A stretch of DNA of 32,500 nucleotides, from positions 4,358,852 through 4,391,351 of the forward strand of contig OZ026550.1 in NCBI GenBank assembly GCA_964020155.1, written 5' to 3'. Shown piece after piece: positions 10,524 to 20,552 of this stretch. Every line of letters begins with the position of its first letter. Position 1 is the stretch's first letter. Made by a program: the position numbers and the translations under genes. Below the pieces are notes generated by a model. That model saw nothing but the letters and a program-made list of their open reading frames with translations, did no database searches and was not told the origin of the DNA. Source of the DNA: Chondrilla cf. caribensis (taxonomy: Eukaryota; Porifera; Demospongiae; Chondrillida; Chondrillidae).

Positions 10524-11740
10524 AGTGCATTGTAGGACAGTTGTCCAAAATAGATAACATAACAGTGAGTTTACATATATAGATATAAGGTATGTAATGA
10601 CGGAAGAATTACTGTAACAATAGGTTGAAACAAAGCTGTAAGCATATTAGGATTTTACTACGATGGAACCAAAATTAAACTAGGATGTTTCAAGTACTAA
10701 TGAACAGTAAAATACCATTCTTTATCGAGAGAAGTATAATGGAGCTACGAGTGAGTAACAATCCACTATGATTTGTGTTGTGATATTTACAACTCCTACA
10801 ATGACATTCCGACATATTATGATTATGTTATGATCTATCATCTTTTCTGTGACGTGTACCATACATGTTTCACTATTGCACAGTGTATGTCAGTGTACTG
10901 TACAGACAGACATGTTTCTGTGTGTATGTGTATCATATACATGTGTTGAAGCTTGTATGTGAGAGAGGATGAGTCCCAATGTACATGCAGTACATGCATT
11001 ATGCACTTATCATGTGTCCACATATTTACATGATTTATTTTCACATAATACTGTATACACCAAAATTATTATGTTCCGTTTCATCTAAACACAACTCTGT
11101 ACTTTATCCCCACGGAAAAATCTGTAACAGAACAAATGGGAATGAAACAAAGCTTAAGAAAGAACGAAATGTGTTGATTCGAATGTATTATATCAAAGTT
11201 TAGCTAGATACTCCATTATGACAAAGATCTCATTACTTCATTACTGAATAAAACCACCACAACTGGATTCGTCAAAACACATGTTCTGGAACAAAGATAG
11301 TGGCATTCTTGATTGATCCAGTGAACTCGCCTCTTGATGACTTTCCATATGCCGGCCCATCCCTGTTGTATATGTCTCTTTCTCTTTCAAAAGGACTTGG
11401 ATAGTCAGTGACTCAATGCCATTTGAATAGCGAACTAAATTACTCTGCTGCTATGATTGCTATACTGACTATGGTTTATGGATTGCACTTCTCTTCAGAG
11501 TAAAATCAGACTTGAATGATACACCACAAAACGTTCACACGTATTAGTTATATGTGTCAGTTGGTGATGATTAACACTGTTCATTTCTTAACGAGTGGAA
11601 TGAAACGATACAGACATACGAAATTAAGACGAAAATGGAACCATCCATTCAATTGTGTCGTGTTTGTCTGTACATACACATGTATACATACGTATGAGTG
11701 ATCAAATGCATGCCCCACTACATATCGGGCAAGGAACAAG

Positions 11741-11748
11741 CACACACA

Positions 11749-11813
<65 letters not shown>

Positions 11814-11814
11814 A
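11741..11814. repeat. (CA)n microsatellite, unit B
   Basis: CA run with minor interruptions about 235 bp upstream of the NHL acceptor, homologous in position to the tract at 2916. Confidence 0.98.
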
Positions 11815-12048
11815 TGCTTATGCACACACAAATTTACATGCAAATCAATTCTGATATGTTTTCAATGCATTAAAAACAAAATAACATAAAATTATAATTA
11901 TCTGTGACAGTCACTGCAGTAGCTACATATGAATACATAATTTTACACTTGCACTAACTTCTGCAACCATTGCCACTGCATAAGCTCAGGCTAGCCCCCT
12001 CTGATGATCATCAGCTATCTAGTAGTATTATTTGTTTATTTCCTTCAG

Positions 12049-12882
12049 TTTGTGAAGAAGCCACCAAGGAACTGGAAAGATATAAAGTGTCAGAAGATAC
12101 TGAAATGTAGCGATGAGTGTTGGGGTTTAGCTACAAAAGGGAACCACATTGCTGTTGGTGTTCCTAAGTGCATTGAAGTATATGATAAGAGTAGCACTGA
12201 CCTACTGCACACCATAGGAAAGGGTCAGCTGGGTGTTGTTCGTCATTATCTGTCTGGTGTTGTTCTGCCTGGTGTCACATTCTATGACCAAGAGAACATT
12301 TTAGTATCGGACACTGCCAATAGCAACATTAAAATGTTCACCATACAAGGACGACATGTTCGTACAATAGACCGAGGAAGTACCACATTCAGTCCCTATG
12401 GTATCACTATCAGTCCGGATGGACACATTTATGTTTGTGATGCTGCCAATCACTGTGTTTGTGTTTTTGATGTAAATGGAAAGTTTCTGTTTTCCTTTGG
12501 TTCACGCGGTAGGGGTGATAAGTGTTTTGATTTACCTAGAGACCTATGTTTTGCAAGTGATGGCTTGCTCTACATCACTGATGTTTACAATAGTAGAATT
12601 TGTGTATATGATAAAAATGGTAAATTCATTAGAAAGTTCACCACTACTTACGAGCCAACCTATATAGATGCCACTGATTGTGGACATGTTATTGCTAGTT
12701 CATTTCATTCTGACTGGTCTCACAAAGTCATGATATACACCACTGGAGGTGACTTAGTCCATCTATTTGGAGAACGTGGTAGTGGATTAGGACAATTTGA
12801 TTATTCTACTGGTGTATCAGTAGACAGTGATGGTTTGATTTACATTGCTGATTGTGGTAACCATCGTATTCAAGTGTTTTAA
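12049..12882 (+). CDS. Unit B NHL-repeat beta-propeller exon
   Basis: Phase-0 acceptor (CCTTCAG), 277 codons and TAA. It opens with FVKKPPRNWKDIKCQ and continues through six NHL blades, for example DGHIYVCDAANHCVCVFD and the closing DGLIYIADCGNHRIQVF. Joined to the 423-codon kinase exon it would give a protein of about 700 residues: kinase, coiled coil, propeller. An insertion of a few residues (VVRHYLSGV) in an early blade distinguishes it from the other copies. The propeller is the probable ligand or substrate recognition module. A canonical AATAAA lies about 177 bp downstream, the only one among the four units. A direct join of the two exons is inferred; further small exons in the intron cannot be excluded. 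Confidence 0.85.
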   Translation, partial: FVKKPPRNWKDIKCQKILKCSDECWGLATKGNHIAVGVPKCIEVYDKSSTDLLHTIGKGQLGVVRHYLSGVVLPGVTFYDQENILVSDTANSNIKMFTIQGRHVRTIDRGSTTFSPYGITISPDGHIYVCDAANHCVCVFDVNGKFLFSFGSRGRGDKCFDLPRDLCFASDGLLYITDVYNSRICVYDKNGKFIRKFTTTYEPTYIDATDCGHVIASSFHSDWSHKVMIYTTGGDLVHLFGERGSGLGQFDYSTGVSVDSDGLIYIADCGNHRIQVF

Positions 12883-13246
12883 CTCTCAATGTCTTCAGTG
12901 TGTCCTCAGATACTTTGAATGACACTCTTTATGTACATGTACTTGTAATAATTTTTCTATTCTAATTGTACCTTTTTGTAATGTAAATTGTAATTTTTGA
13001 AATATTATTGTGACAAGTGAAATTGTTGTTGTATTTTATATTACTGATTTGCATTTTGAATAAAAACATTCAATAATAATGATTGATTTCATCTCGTATG
13101 AGTCCATCTCTATGATCACAGATGTCTATTGTGACCACTTTTCTTGATTACGTCATAATACATTCATGTGATCCCCTGGAATCCATCCACTGTCATAGTC
13201 CCAATGTACAGGCCTTATAAGGTAAACATGGGCACTTATTGTTTAA
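12883..13246. other. Unit B 3' region of the kinase-NHL gene
   Basis: AT-rich probable 3' UTR. The ATTCAATAAT block and GTATGAGTC block are shared by all four units. No additional gene is recognised. Confidence 0.5.
13059..13064 (+). promoter_or_regulatory. Polyadenylation signal AATAAA (unit B)
   Basis: AATAAA 177 bp after the NHL stop. The homologous sites in A, C and D are AATGAA, AATGAT and AATGAAAA, so only unit B keeps the canonical hexamer here. Confidence 0.5.
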
Positions 13247-13254
13247 TGACGTCA
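13247..13254. promoter_or_regulatory. CRE palindrome (unit B, mini-exon promoter)
   Basis: TGACGTCA about 120 bp upstream of the ATGTCAAGAG/GTAAG mini-exon, at the same relative position as in units A and D. Confidence 0.45.
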
Positions 13255-13374
13255 TCGAACATGTGCCCCTAGCTTCTGTAGCGTCTTTGAAGATTTGTCA
13301 CGAACTTCGATTTGTCTCGTGATCGTTCAAACCGTATACTATGCGAAGAAACGTGCACGGACGAGGGCAGTTAT

Positions 13375-13384
13375 ATGTCAAGAG
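13375..13384 (+). other. Candidate mini first exon, unit B
   Basis: ATG TCA AGA G followed by GTAAGG, identical to units A and D. Phase 1 donor. Position-based inference only. Confidence 0.35.
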
Positions 13385-14216
13385 GTAAGGCATCATCACC
13401 ACGTATGTGAACTGTATGGTGGAGTACACTTACATAATATGGATCACCTAGTACAGTAGATCGGGACACTGTACGCCATTGTAGATGACGTAATATGACA
13501 TCATGTCACATGGCCATGTCACATGCACATTTTCATGACCATGCATAATGCATCATGTCTGTTATGCGTATACATTTATTTTTATCATAATAGCTATAAT
13601 TATATATTTAACTATTTTATTTGTCTATTTCTATTCTATTTCAACTGTAGACTTTAGATCAAGAATGCCATTTAAATTAAATTGTAATGGTAAATCAAAC
13701 TAATGGTGATTGTAGATCAGGAACTTGCTCATAACAGAAGTTGTGGTAACTGGTACCGGTCACTTACCAGTTGTACAGTTGATGGATACAAGGTGAACTA
13801 GTCTGCATGGCCAACAGCTGTGAGTACTGACAGTGGATGTACTTTCAAGTGACTGATTCATCTCTGCTGTGAGGTCCGAAGCTAAAGGACATTGTCAACC
13901 CATACCCATCTTGTGTGGGATTCAACAAGTTTTCTTTCAGACAAATGACCTACAATGTACTTTGTTAGTGGGATGGTGATATTGTCATGTGCGGTCAATG
14001 GTGTAGTAAACATCTTGCATTCCTCACCTGTATTACTGTCTCTATAGGATATAGGTATGTACATCTACACCCATTCCACTACCATTGATGCAGTACACAG
14101 CATGTTATTTACAGTTGCTTCCACTTTTTTTATCCACTAAACTATAGTATTGAGTATTGTTCCTCATTCTGTTCTGTAGTATTTAGTGTTTTCCTCATTC
14201 TGTTCTCTTCCACAAG
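13385..14216. other. Unit B spacer
   Basis: No gene recognised. 13690-14216 duplicates 6920-7418. A 60-codon minus-strand frame is shared by both copies, but the DNA itself is near-identical, so this does not prove coding. Confidence 0.5.
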
Positions 14217-14378
14217 ACCCTACTGTGGACATTGGTGCATTGGATGTAGACATCACAAGTACCTCTAGTGCTGTGAAGGACTTCATCTAGCTTCTTCCCA
14301 ATCCTCTTTATATTGTTTTTGAGTCCAACATCACAAGAGTAAGTTAAAGTGTGTATTTGCATGTGTACATGTAGTATG

Positions 14379-14473
<95 letters not shown>

Positions 14474-14790
14474 ACGTATATGTATGCATATGTGTGTCTG
14501 GCTATGCAAGACCATTCCTCCACTACACACATCCTTTATTGACATTAGGTATCTATTTCCTCCTTGAACTGAAGGTACAGTACATGTGTACCTAATCTTT
14601 ATTGACATTATGCATGTCCTTGAGTCTGGCTATGCAATACCATTCCTGGTTTCCCTGTGTCCTCCTGAGATTCCTCACTTCATCTCTTTTGTGTATTCTT
14701 GTTGGTTCTTCCAGGTTGTGGGTGAACAGTGAAGTGAACAGGATGACTGTCTACAACCTGGTGATTGTTTTCTGGTCCACCCTAATGTGA
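14217..14790 (+). pseudogene. Unit B RhoGAP relic
   Basis: Exon 1 (14217-14338) holds STSSAVKDFI then TAG and LLPNP. It lacks the segment before the donor that C and D keep. Exon 2 (14511-14574) has a 4-bp net insertion relative to the 60-bp versions, which shifts its frame. Exon 3 (14715-14790) has NSEVNRMTVYNL and FWSTLM then TGA, with the same extra G after GTTGTGG. It is more decayed than the relic in unit A. Confidence 0.6.
14381..14472. repeat. (TG)n microsatellite, unit B
   Basis: About 46 dinucleotides, immediately upstream of RhoGAP-relic exon 2. Confidence 0.99.
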
Positions 14791-15142
14791 CCTCCGATAA
14801 TGGATCTGACCAACCAGACTTTGTCCTATACACTTCCATTGAATGATGTGAATTCTAATATAATATTCATCTGATGTTTCAGCAAGGAACCTGCAATATA
14901 ACGAATGCCCATGTATTATAATGTTAGGTAACAATACTATACATACAATTGTGTATCTGTACGTTGCACAAACTATGCCTTCTCTCTAGCTACTAGACAC
15001 CACTCTCAGACTATGCATATTATGGCACTATATACTTGTACAGTCACCTCATCAATAGCCACTTATATTATAATTACAAGCCTTAGATTATAATGATGAT
15101 AATAAAGCAATGACCTAATTTGGTATATGTAGGCGTGGTCAA
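14791..15142. other. Spacer upstream of unit C kinase
   Basis: No gene recognised. Near-identical to 8143-8493, which indicates a recent duplication of the B and C upstream regions. Confidence 0.6.
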
Positions 15143-15150
15143 TGACGTCA
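15143..15150. promoter_or_regulatory. CRE palindrome upstream of unit C kinase
   Basis: TGACGTCA, 86 bp before the kinase ATG, in the same GGCGTGGTCAA context as unit B. Confidence 0.5.
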
Positions 15151-15235
15151 TTGCTGTCCTCCGCACCCTTGCTTGATATCTGTACTCCCGGGACCGTTTT
15201 TCCACAAAACGCATCGTTCACAAATTTCGTTGGGA

Positions 15236-16630
15236 ATGTCGTCGATCCAACCATACAGTTTCTCCGAACACTTCACCTCCTTAAAAATAACGGGCATCCA
15301 GTTGACGGGAAAGATTCTCGGGAAGGGATCGGACGCCACCGTGAAAGAAGTCAACTGGGTCGGTACCTCGTGTGCAGCTAAGCAGCTCCACGAAATCCTC
15401 CTCGAAGATGACTCTCCCGGCGGAGCCAAGCGGTTCGTTGATAATTTCGAGAAGGAATGCATGACGTGGTCCAAACTAACCCATCCTCATATCGTGCAAT
15501 TCTTCGGAGTGTATTTCTTGTCGGGGTCTCGTGTCCCCATGTTGATCCTGGAGAAAATGGACACAAGTCTAAGACACTATCTGGAGAATCATACCAAAGA
15601 TGACTTCGTTCTTCCCGACAAAATCTACGTTCTTCGTCAAGTAGCTCAAGCTCTGAGCTACCTCCACAGTCGCAGTCCACCCCTTGTACACCACGACCTC
15701 AGTCCCAATAATATCCTACTAAATGAGGTCTCCTTGCAAGCCAAAGTGACAGACTTTGGTATGACGCGAGCCATGGATCCCTCCAATATGACCCGTAAAT
15801 CTTCAGCTAAAGGTACACACGCGTTTATGCCACCGGAGTCTCTTCACAGCCCTCCAAGGTATGATGAAAAGTTGGACGTGTTCTCTTACGGGAATGTGAT
15901 TGTCACCACGGTGATCCATGACTGGCCCGAGCCAGGTCCACCCAACAAATATGACGGTGACAACTTGATAGCACTGACAGAATTTCAACGACGTGAGCAG
16001 TATCTCAATCGGTTCAATCAGATAGAGAACAACCTGTTTCTACCAATCGTTAGTTCTTGTTTAGAGAATCGTCCACACCAGCGTCCTTCCAGTTTCCATC
16101 TTGTGACCCAGATGAGAGAGATAGAGGGATCTCATCCTAGAGTGATGGCAAGCTCTGCAAGTACATCACCACTAGATCAGGATCCAAACCAGTTGACCAT
16201 CAAGGAGAATATCATTCATCAGAAGGATACCCAGCTTCAACAGAAAGATGCTCAGCTCAGAGAACAGACTGCCCAGGTCAAACAGAAAGATGCTCAGCTC
16301 AGAGAACAGACTGCCCAGGTCAAACAGAAAGATGCTCAGCTCAGAGAACAGACTGCCCAGCTCAGAGACCAGACTGCCCAGCTAAGAGAACTGCATGACC
16401 AAGTCACACAACAGCATACCTTGCTACTGCAAATGGATGCCAAGCTCAAACAGAAAGATGCCAAGCTCAAACAGAAAGATGCCAAACTTCGACATAAAGA
16501 TGAAGAAAGTGGTCGTCAGTTTACCATACTGATTTGTGAACATCAACAGCTTCAACAAGAATGTGATCAACTTCATTGTGAACGAGATCAACTTCGACAA
16601 GTAAGTAGTCTCTCATTGTCTGCTAAACTA
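15236..16630 (+). CDS. Unit C protein kinase plus coiled-coil exon
   Basis: 465 codons from the conserved MSSIQPYSF start. An in-frame start 63 bp upstream exists, but that extension is not shared with B or D. The kinase domain is almost the same as unit B: loop G-K-G-S-D-A-T-V, AAK lysine, VHHDLSPNNILL catalytic loop, DFG, FMPPE, and D-V-F-S-Y-G. Family: TKL-like Ser/Thr kinase by motif memory. The coiled coil is about 42 residues longer than in unit B. It contains three near-perfect copies of a KQKDAQLREQTAQ-type block (two heptads, 42 bp), so the rod grows in whole heptads. The exon ends in phase 0 at GTGAGT (16631), 2.4 kb before its NHL exon. The upstream CRE and flank are shared with unit B. 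All motifs needed for catalysis are present, apart from the HHD and Ser variants common to the family. Confidence 0.85.
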
Positions 16631-17632
16631 GTGAGTTGTTCACATTAATCCTTCTCTTCCATCAAACCCTACATCACAACTCATTATCCCTTTCCTTCAC
16701 TCAATGGTTTGTCTTACATAATCCCACCCATTCTACCACAGTCACTGTGACATTGCCACTGGTTGGTGCAATTGTAACAATATCTCCACAAACTACATCA
16801 CACTCAGCCTGAGGACACTCGTGTGCTGAAATGGATGTGCAGGCATACTAGGTTCCACAGTGTGTAACTACTACATGTACAGCTCATTCCCATGTGTCCC
16901 CTTATGTACCAGACATAGTATCATCAACCAGACACAACTACATGTGTCTTAGAACTGCCACTTTATTTTAAAGTAGTGAAGGTGTGTCTGGTGGACAAAG
17001 TTGTGTACAAGTGTGTACGACATCATGATTGGCCACTTGTTCTCCTGAGTACATATTGGGCTTCTAACTTTGTACTATTTAGATAGGGTGAGGACTGTAT
17101 GTGGCTAAGGACGGAAAAGTAGGCAATCCTAGGTATTACTGTTGTCACATTACAGTGCAGAGAATGAAGTGGTGAAAGTAATAATAATAGTATTATCTCA
17201 TCTAGAGGGCATAACACTTTGGCCAGTTGCTGTTATTTGTTTGAATAGCTCAATTTTGTTATCTTAAGTTAATGGTTGCCAAGCCAACTTTATCACCTTC
17301 CCACAGTGACATGTTGAAGCCAAATCTTTCAGTTGCCACATCATAATACTTCATGATTGGGGACTAAATGAGAGAGTCATAATTCAACCCCTCAAATACT
17401 GCCAAGCCAAAAGAGGATCTTGCCACTAGTGATATGGCCACTCCATAATACCTGCTATTTGTATAGCCCAAGTATTGCAGCTGTAGAACATAGGGTTATA
17501 TTTTGCATCCTTCCATACACAACTGTAGGACTACAACCTTACTCCAAACAATATATATATAAGCTTTATGGTGTAGAGGGTGGTATTCATGTTGCCAAAT
17601 TGTGTTACACACACACATGCACATGTGCGCAC

Positions 17633-17633
<1 letters not shown>

Positions 17634-17711
<78 letters not shown>
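17634..17711. repeat. (CA)n microsatellite, unit C
   Basis: CA run followed at 17729-17750 by a short (TA)n run. Positional homologue of the 1623 tract of unit A. Confidence 0.98.
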
Positions 17712-17713
<2 letters not shown>

Positions 17714-17832
17714 TACAGATCGGACATGTGTATATATATATATATATATAATCATATACATGTGTTGAAGCTTGTATGTGAGAGAGGATGAGTCCCAATG
17801 TACATGCAGTACATGCATTATGCACTCATCAT

Positions 17833-18614
17833 GTGTTCACTAGTCTGACGTAGCCCAGATCCATCCAGCCTCCATTTTATTACGGTGCGGAAATGGTCTG
17901 GTACATTTCCTATACCTGGCTTGTTCCGCCCACATTCTCTGCAAGGTGTGAAGATCATAAATTAATACCCACAAAGTGTTATTATCCAACGTGTGATGTT
18001 AATTTTGCGATTTTGACATGAGTATTTCCAGAATTCCCATTCAACGAAGTGGGTATTCTGAGGTCAAAATTACCAGTTTTTGCTCATTTTCCTTAGCGTG
18101 TTTCAAGGTATGGGCATCATGCTGAATATTGCCTAGAAATTCAGCACGTGGAAGAAATCGTGCTTTCTGGTCAATCATGAGAGAGGCCAATGGCATTACA
18201 AATCGGCGAAATCAACTTTGCTCTTGTGTATCCTCTAAGGTGATCGAGCACACTAAAAGTCTGTAAATAAGCGACTTCCCAAAACCAGTCGGCAGTGATA
18301 CAAGGACATTTCCAGAGACAGAATGTTCAATGGCTGAAAACGGTTCTTCTATCAAGCACTGGTTTACTGTGATCATTCGCTACTTTGCCAATTAAATCTC
18401 TAGTTACAACCGCTAGCATCGCTGCCATCATTGTCACATAGATACTTCAATTGTATCAACAAGCGGTGAAATCAAAGTGTCACATTAATAATTCACGCCC
18501 CCAAGATTCCAGGGTTATTGAACATTGTCACCTGCAAAATGTACCAAACCTGTTCTACACCGTAATAAAATGGAGGCCGCGGATTAGTCTGGGCTACATC
18601 AGACTAGTGTTCAC
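17833..18614. mobile_element. 766-bp TIR DNA transposon with 8-bp TSD
   Basis: Element 17841-18606. Left end TAGTCTGACGTAGCCCAGA; the reverse complement of the right end is TAGTCTGATGTAGCCCAGA. After about 10 unmatched bases a second matching block (CCTCCATTTTATTACGGTG) makes inverted termini of about 47 bp. The direct repeat GTGTTCAC is at 17833-17840 and 18607-18614. Unit B has the uninterrupted site (CATGTGTCCACATATTTAC, near 11011). The 8-bp TSD fits hAT or a related superfamily. No transposase is seen. The interior carries a decayed helicase-like frame on the minus strand. Confidence 0.88.
18212..18376 (-). pseudogene. RecQ-like helicase fragment inside the TIR element
   Basis: A 54-codon frame, MITVNQC to QEQS, contains NVLVSLPTGFGKSLIYRLL, a Walker A motif in the form typical of RecQ/WRN-like superfamily 2 helicases (LPTGFGKS). 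After a frame change, downstream on the minus strand (about 18200-18010), LASLMIDQKARF resembles motif Ia and AEFLGN continues toward the next motif before a TGA. At least two frameshifts and a stop break it, so it is non-functional. RecQ-like genes are known to be abundant in repeats of some basal animals; a link to mobility here is inference. Confidence 0.65.
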
Positions 18615-19021
18615 ATATTTACGATATACATGTACACACATACATATGAGTGATCACATGCATGCCACATTCACACATGCACAAACATGTACAAACAACA
18701 CACACGTTTTTTCATTATTACAAGGGCAAATTTACATGTGAATCAATTCTGACAATTTTCAATGTAATAGAAATTAGCACATAAATTATCTGTGACTGCA
18801 ATATCTACATATGAATACATAATACTATACTTTGATAATTCCTGAAACATTTATATGTAATTAATAAACGCATATGTGTTACATACGTATATTCTGAATC
18901 AATACTTTTATCTACACTTTGCCAATTCCTGCAACCATTGCCACTGTATAAGCTCAGGCTAGCCCCCACTGATGATCATCAGCTATTTAGTAGTATTATT
19001 AATTTTGTTTATTTCCTTCAG

Positions 19022-19858
19022 GTTGTGAAGAAGCTACCAAGGAACTGGAAAGACATAAAGTGTCAGAAGATACTGAAATGTGATGGTGTGTGCCAGGCTG
19101 TAGCAACAAAAGGGAACCACATTGCTGTTTATGTTCCTAATCGCATTGAAGTATATGATAGGTATAGCAATAAACTATTGCACACCATAGGAAAGGGTCA
19201 GCTGGGTGGTGGTTTGCCTGGTGTCACATTCTATGACAAAGAGAACATTTTAGTATCGGACACAGACAATAGCAACATTAAAATGTTCACCATACAAGGA
19301 CGACATGTTCGTACAATAGACCGTGGAAGCACCACATTCGAACCCTATGGTATCACTATCAGTCCGGATGGACACATTTATGTTTGTGATGGTGCCTATT
19401 ACTGTGTTTGTATCTTTAATGTAAATGGAAAGTTTCTGTTTTCCTTTGGTTCACGTGGTAGTGGTGATAAGTGTTTTCGTTATCCCAGTGACCTATGTTT
19501 TGCCAGTGATGGCTTCCTCTACATCACTGATGTTGACAATAGAAGAATCTGTGTATATCATAAAGATGGTAAATTCATTAGAAAGTTCACCACTACTTAC
19601 AAGCCAACCGGCATAAATGCCATTGATTGTGGACATGTTATTGTTAGTTCAGCATTGTCTGACAAAGTGATGATATACACCACTGAAGGTCGCTTAGTCC
19701 ATGTATTTGGAGGATTTGGTATTGAATCAGGACAATTTGGTCATCCTCTTGGTGTGTCAGTAGACCGTGATGGTTTGATTTACATTGCTGATTATGATAA
19801 CTATCGTATTCAAATGTTTCAAGTCTCATTGTCTTCAGTGTGTCCTCAGATACTTTGA
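19022..19858 (+). CDS. Unit C NHL-repeat beta-propeller exon with C-terminal extension
   Basis: Phase-0 acceptor and 278 codons. It opens with VVKKLPRNWKDIKCQ, then six blades (DGHIYVCDGAYYCVCIFN, DGLIYIADYDNYRIQMF). The stop used by the other copies right after IQVF has become CAA. Translation therefore continues through what is 3' UTR elsewhere, adding QVSLSSVCPQIL before TGA. With the kinase exon it predicts a protein of about 743 residues. It is a six-bladed recognition propeller, as in TRIM-NHL proteins by family analogy. The loops facing one side differ from units A, B and D, while the strands are conserved. Confidence 0.85.
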   Translation, partial: VVKKLPRNWKDIKCQKILKCDGVCQAVATKGNHIAVYVPNRIEVYDRYSNKLLHTIGKGQLGGGLPGVTFYDKENILVSDTDNSNIKMFTIQGRHVRTIDRGSTTFEPYGITISPDGHIYVCDGAYYCVCIFNVNGKFLFSFGSRGSGDKCFRYPSDLCFASDGFLYITDVDNRRICVYHKDGKFIRKFTTTYKPTGINAIDCGHVIVSSALSDKVMIYTTEGRLVHVFGGFGIESGQFGHPLGVSVDRDGLIYIADYDNYRIQMFQVSLSSVCPQIL

Positions 19859-20288
19859 ATGACATTCTTTATGTACATGTACTTGTAACAGTTTTCCATT
19901 CCAATTGCATTTTTTTGAACATTATTGTGACATTTGTGAAATTATTATTGTATTTTGTTAATGTAAATGTATTTTTTGTATTTTGAATGATAATATTCAA
20001 TAATGATGATTTTGATTTCATGTCGTATGAGTCAACTTGGTCACAGATGTCTATTGCGACCAGTTTTCTTGATCACGTCATAATACCTTCATTTGATCCC
20101 CTGGAATCCATCCACTGTCATAGTCTCAATTTACAGACCTTATGAGGTAAACGTGGGTGCTTAGAAGTTTTGTCAAGAACTTCCATTTCTCTTGTTCGAC
20201 CCGTATAATGTGAAGAAACGTATATAGACAAGGACAATTATGTCAAGAGATAATATTATGTGGCATGTATTGTGGATTACACTTATGT
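19859..20288. other. Unit C 3' region with degraded mini-exon promoter
   Basis: Homologous to 12883-13384 but the segment with the CRE and E-box is deleted (the sequence jumps from AGGTAAACGTGGG to AGAAGTTTTGTCAAGAAC). The mini-exon ATGTCAAGAG (20240) is followed by ATAAT in place of GTAAG. The putative transcription unit seems inactivated in this copy. Confidence 0.55.
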
Positions 20289-20552
20289 ATTGGATGTATA
20301 GCTATAGACATCACAAGTACCTCTATATAGTGCTGTGAAGGACTTCTTCAAACTTCTTCCCAATCCTCTTTAGTTATCGAGTACAACATCACAAGAGATG
20401 CTATTGTCCTTAGTAAGTTGAAGTGTGTATTTGTATGTGTATATACATTGTAGTATGCATGTGTGCAGGTGTGTGTGTATCTTCTTCTCTTTGTGTGTGT
20501 ACTACTGTACATTAATTTGTGAATGTTTTGTTCTTGTGTGTGTTGGTAGTGA

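Larger units (their letters stand above)
9848..12048 (+). other. Unit B intron between kinase and NHL exons
   Basis: GTGAGT donor at 9848 and CCTTCAG acceptor ending at 12048. The segment 10160-10380 matches unit D (25505-25730) and is absent from A and C. It contains a (TTA)n run and a (CA)n run. A short conserved frame near 9940-10035 could be an alternative 3' exon but is not supported in all units. Confidence 0.7.
16631..19021 (+). other. Unit C intron between kinase and NHL exons
   Basis: GTGAGT donor and TTCCTTCAG acceptor. The segment 17215-17600 matches unit A (1180-1600). It hosts a (CA)n tract, a (TA)n run and a 766-bp TIR element that interrupts a block intact in units A and B. 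Confidence 0.7.

Noticed and set aside
10366..10560. Poly-asparagine open frame
   Set aside because: It is the (TTA)n microsatellite read on the minus strand.
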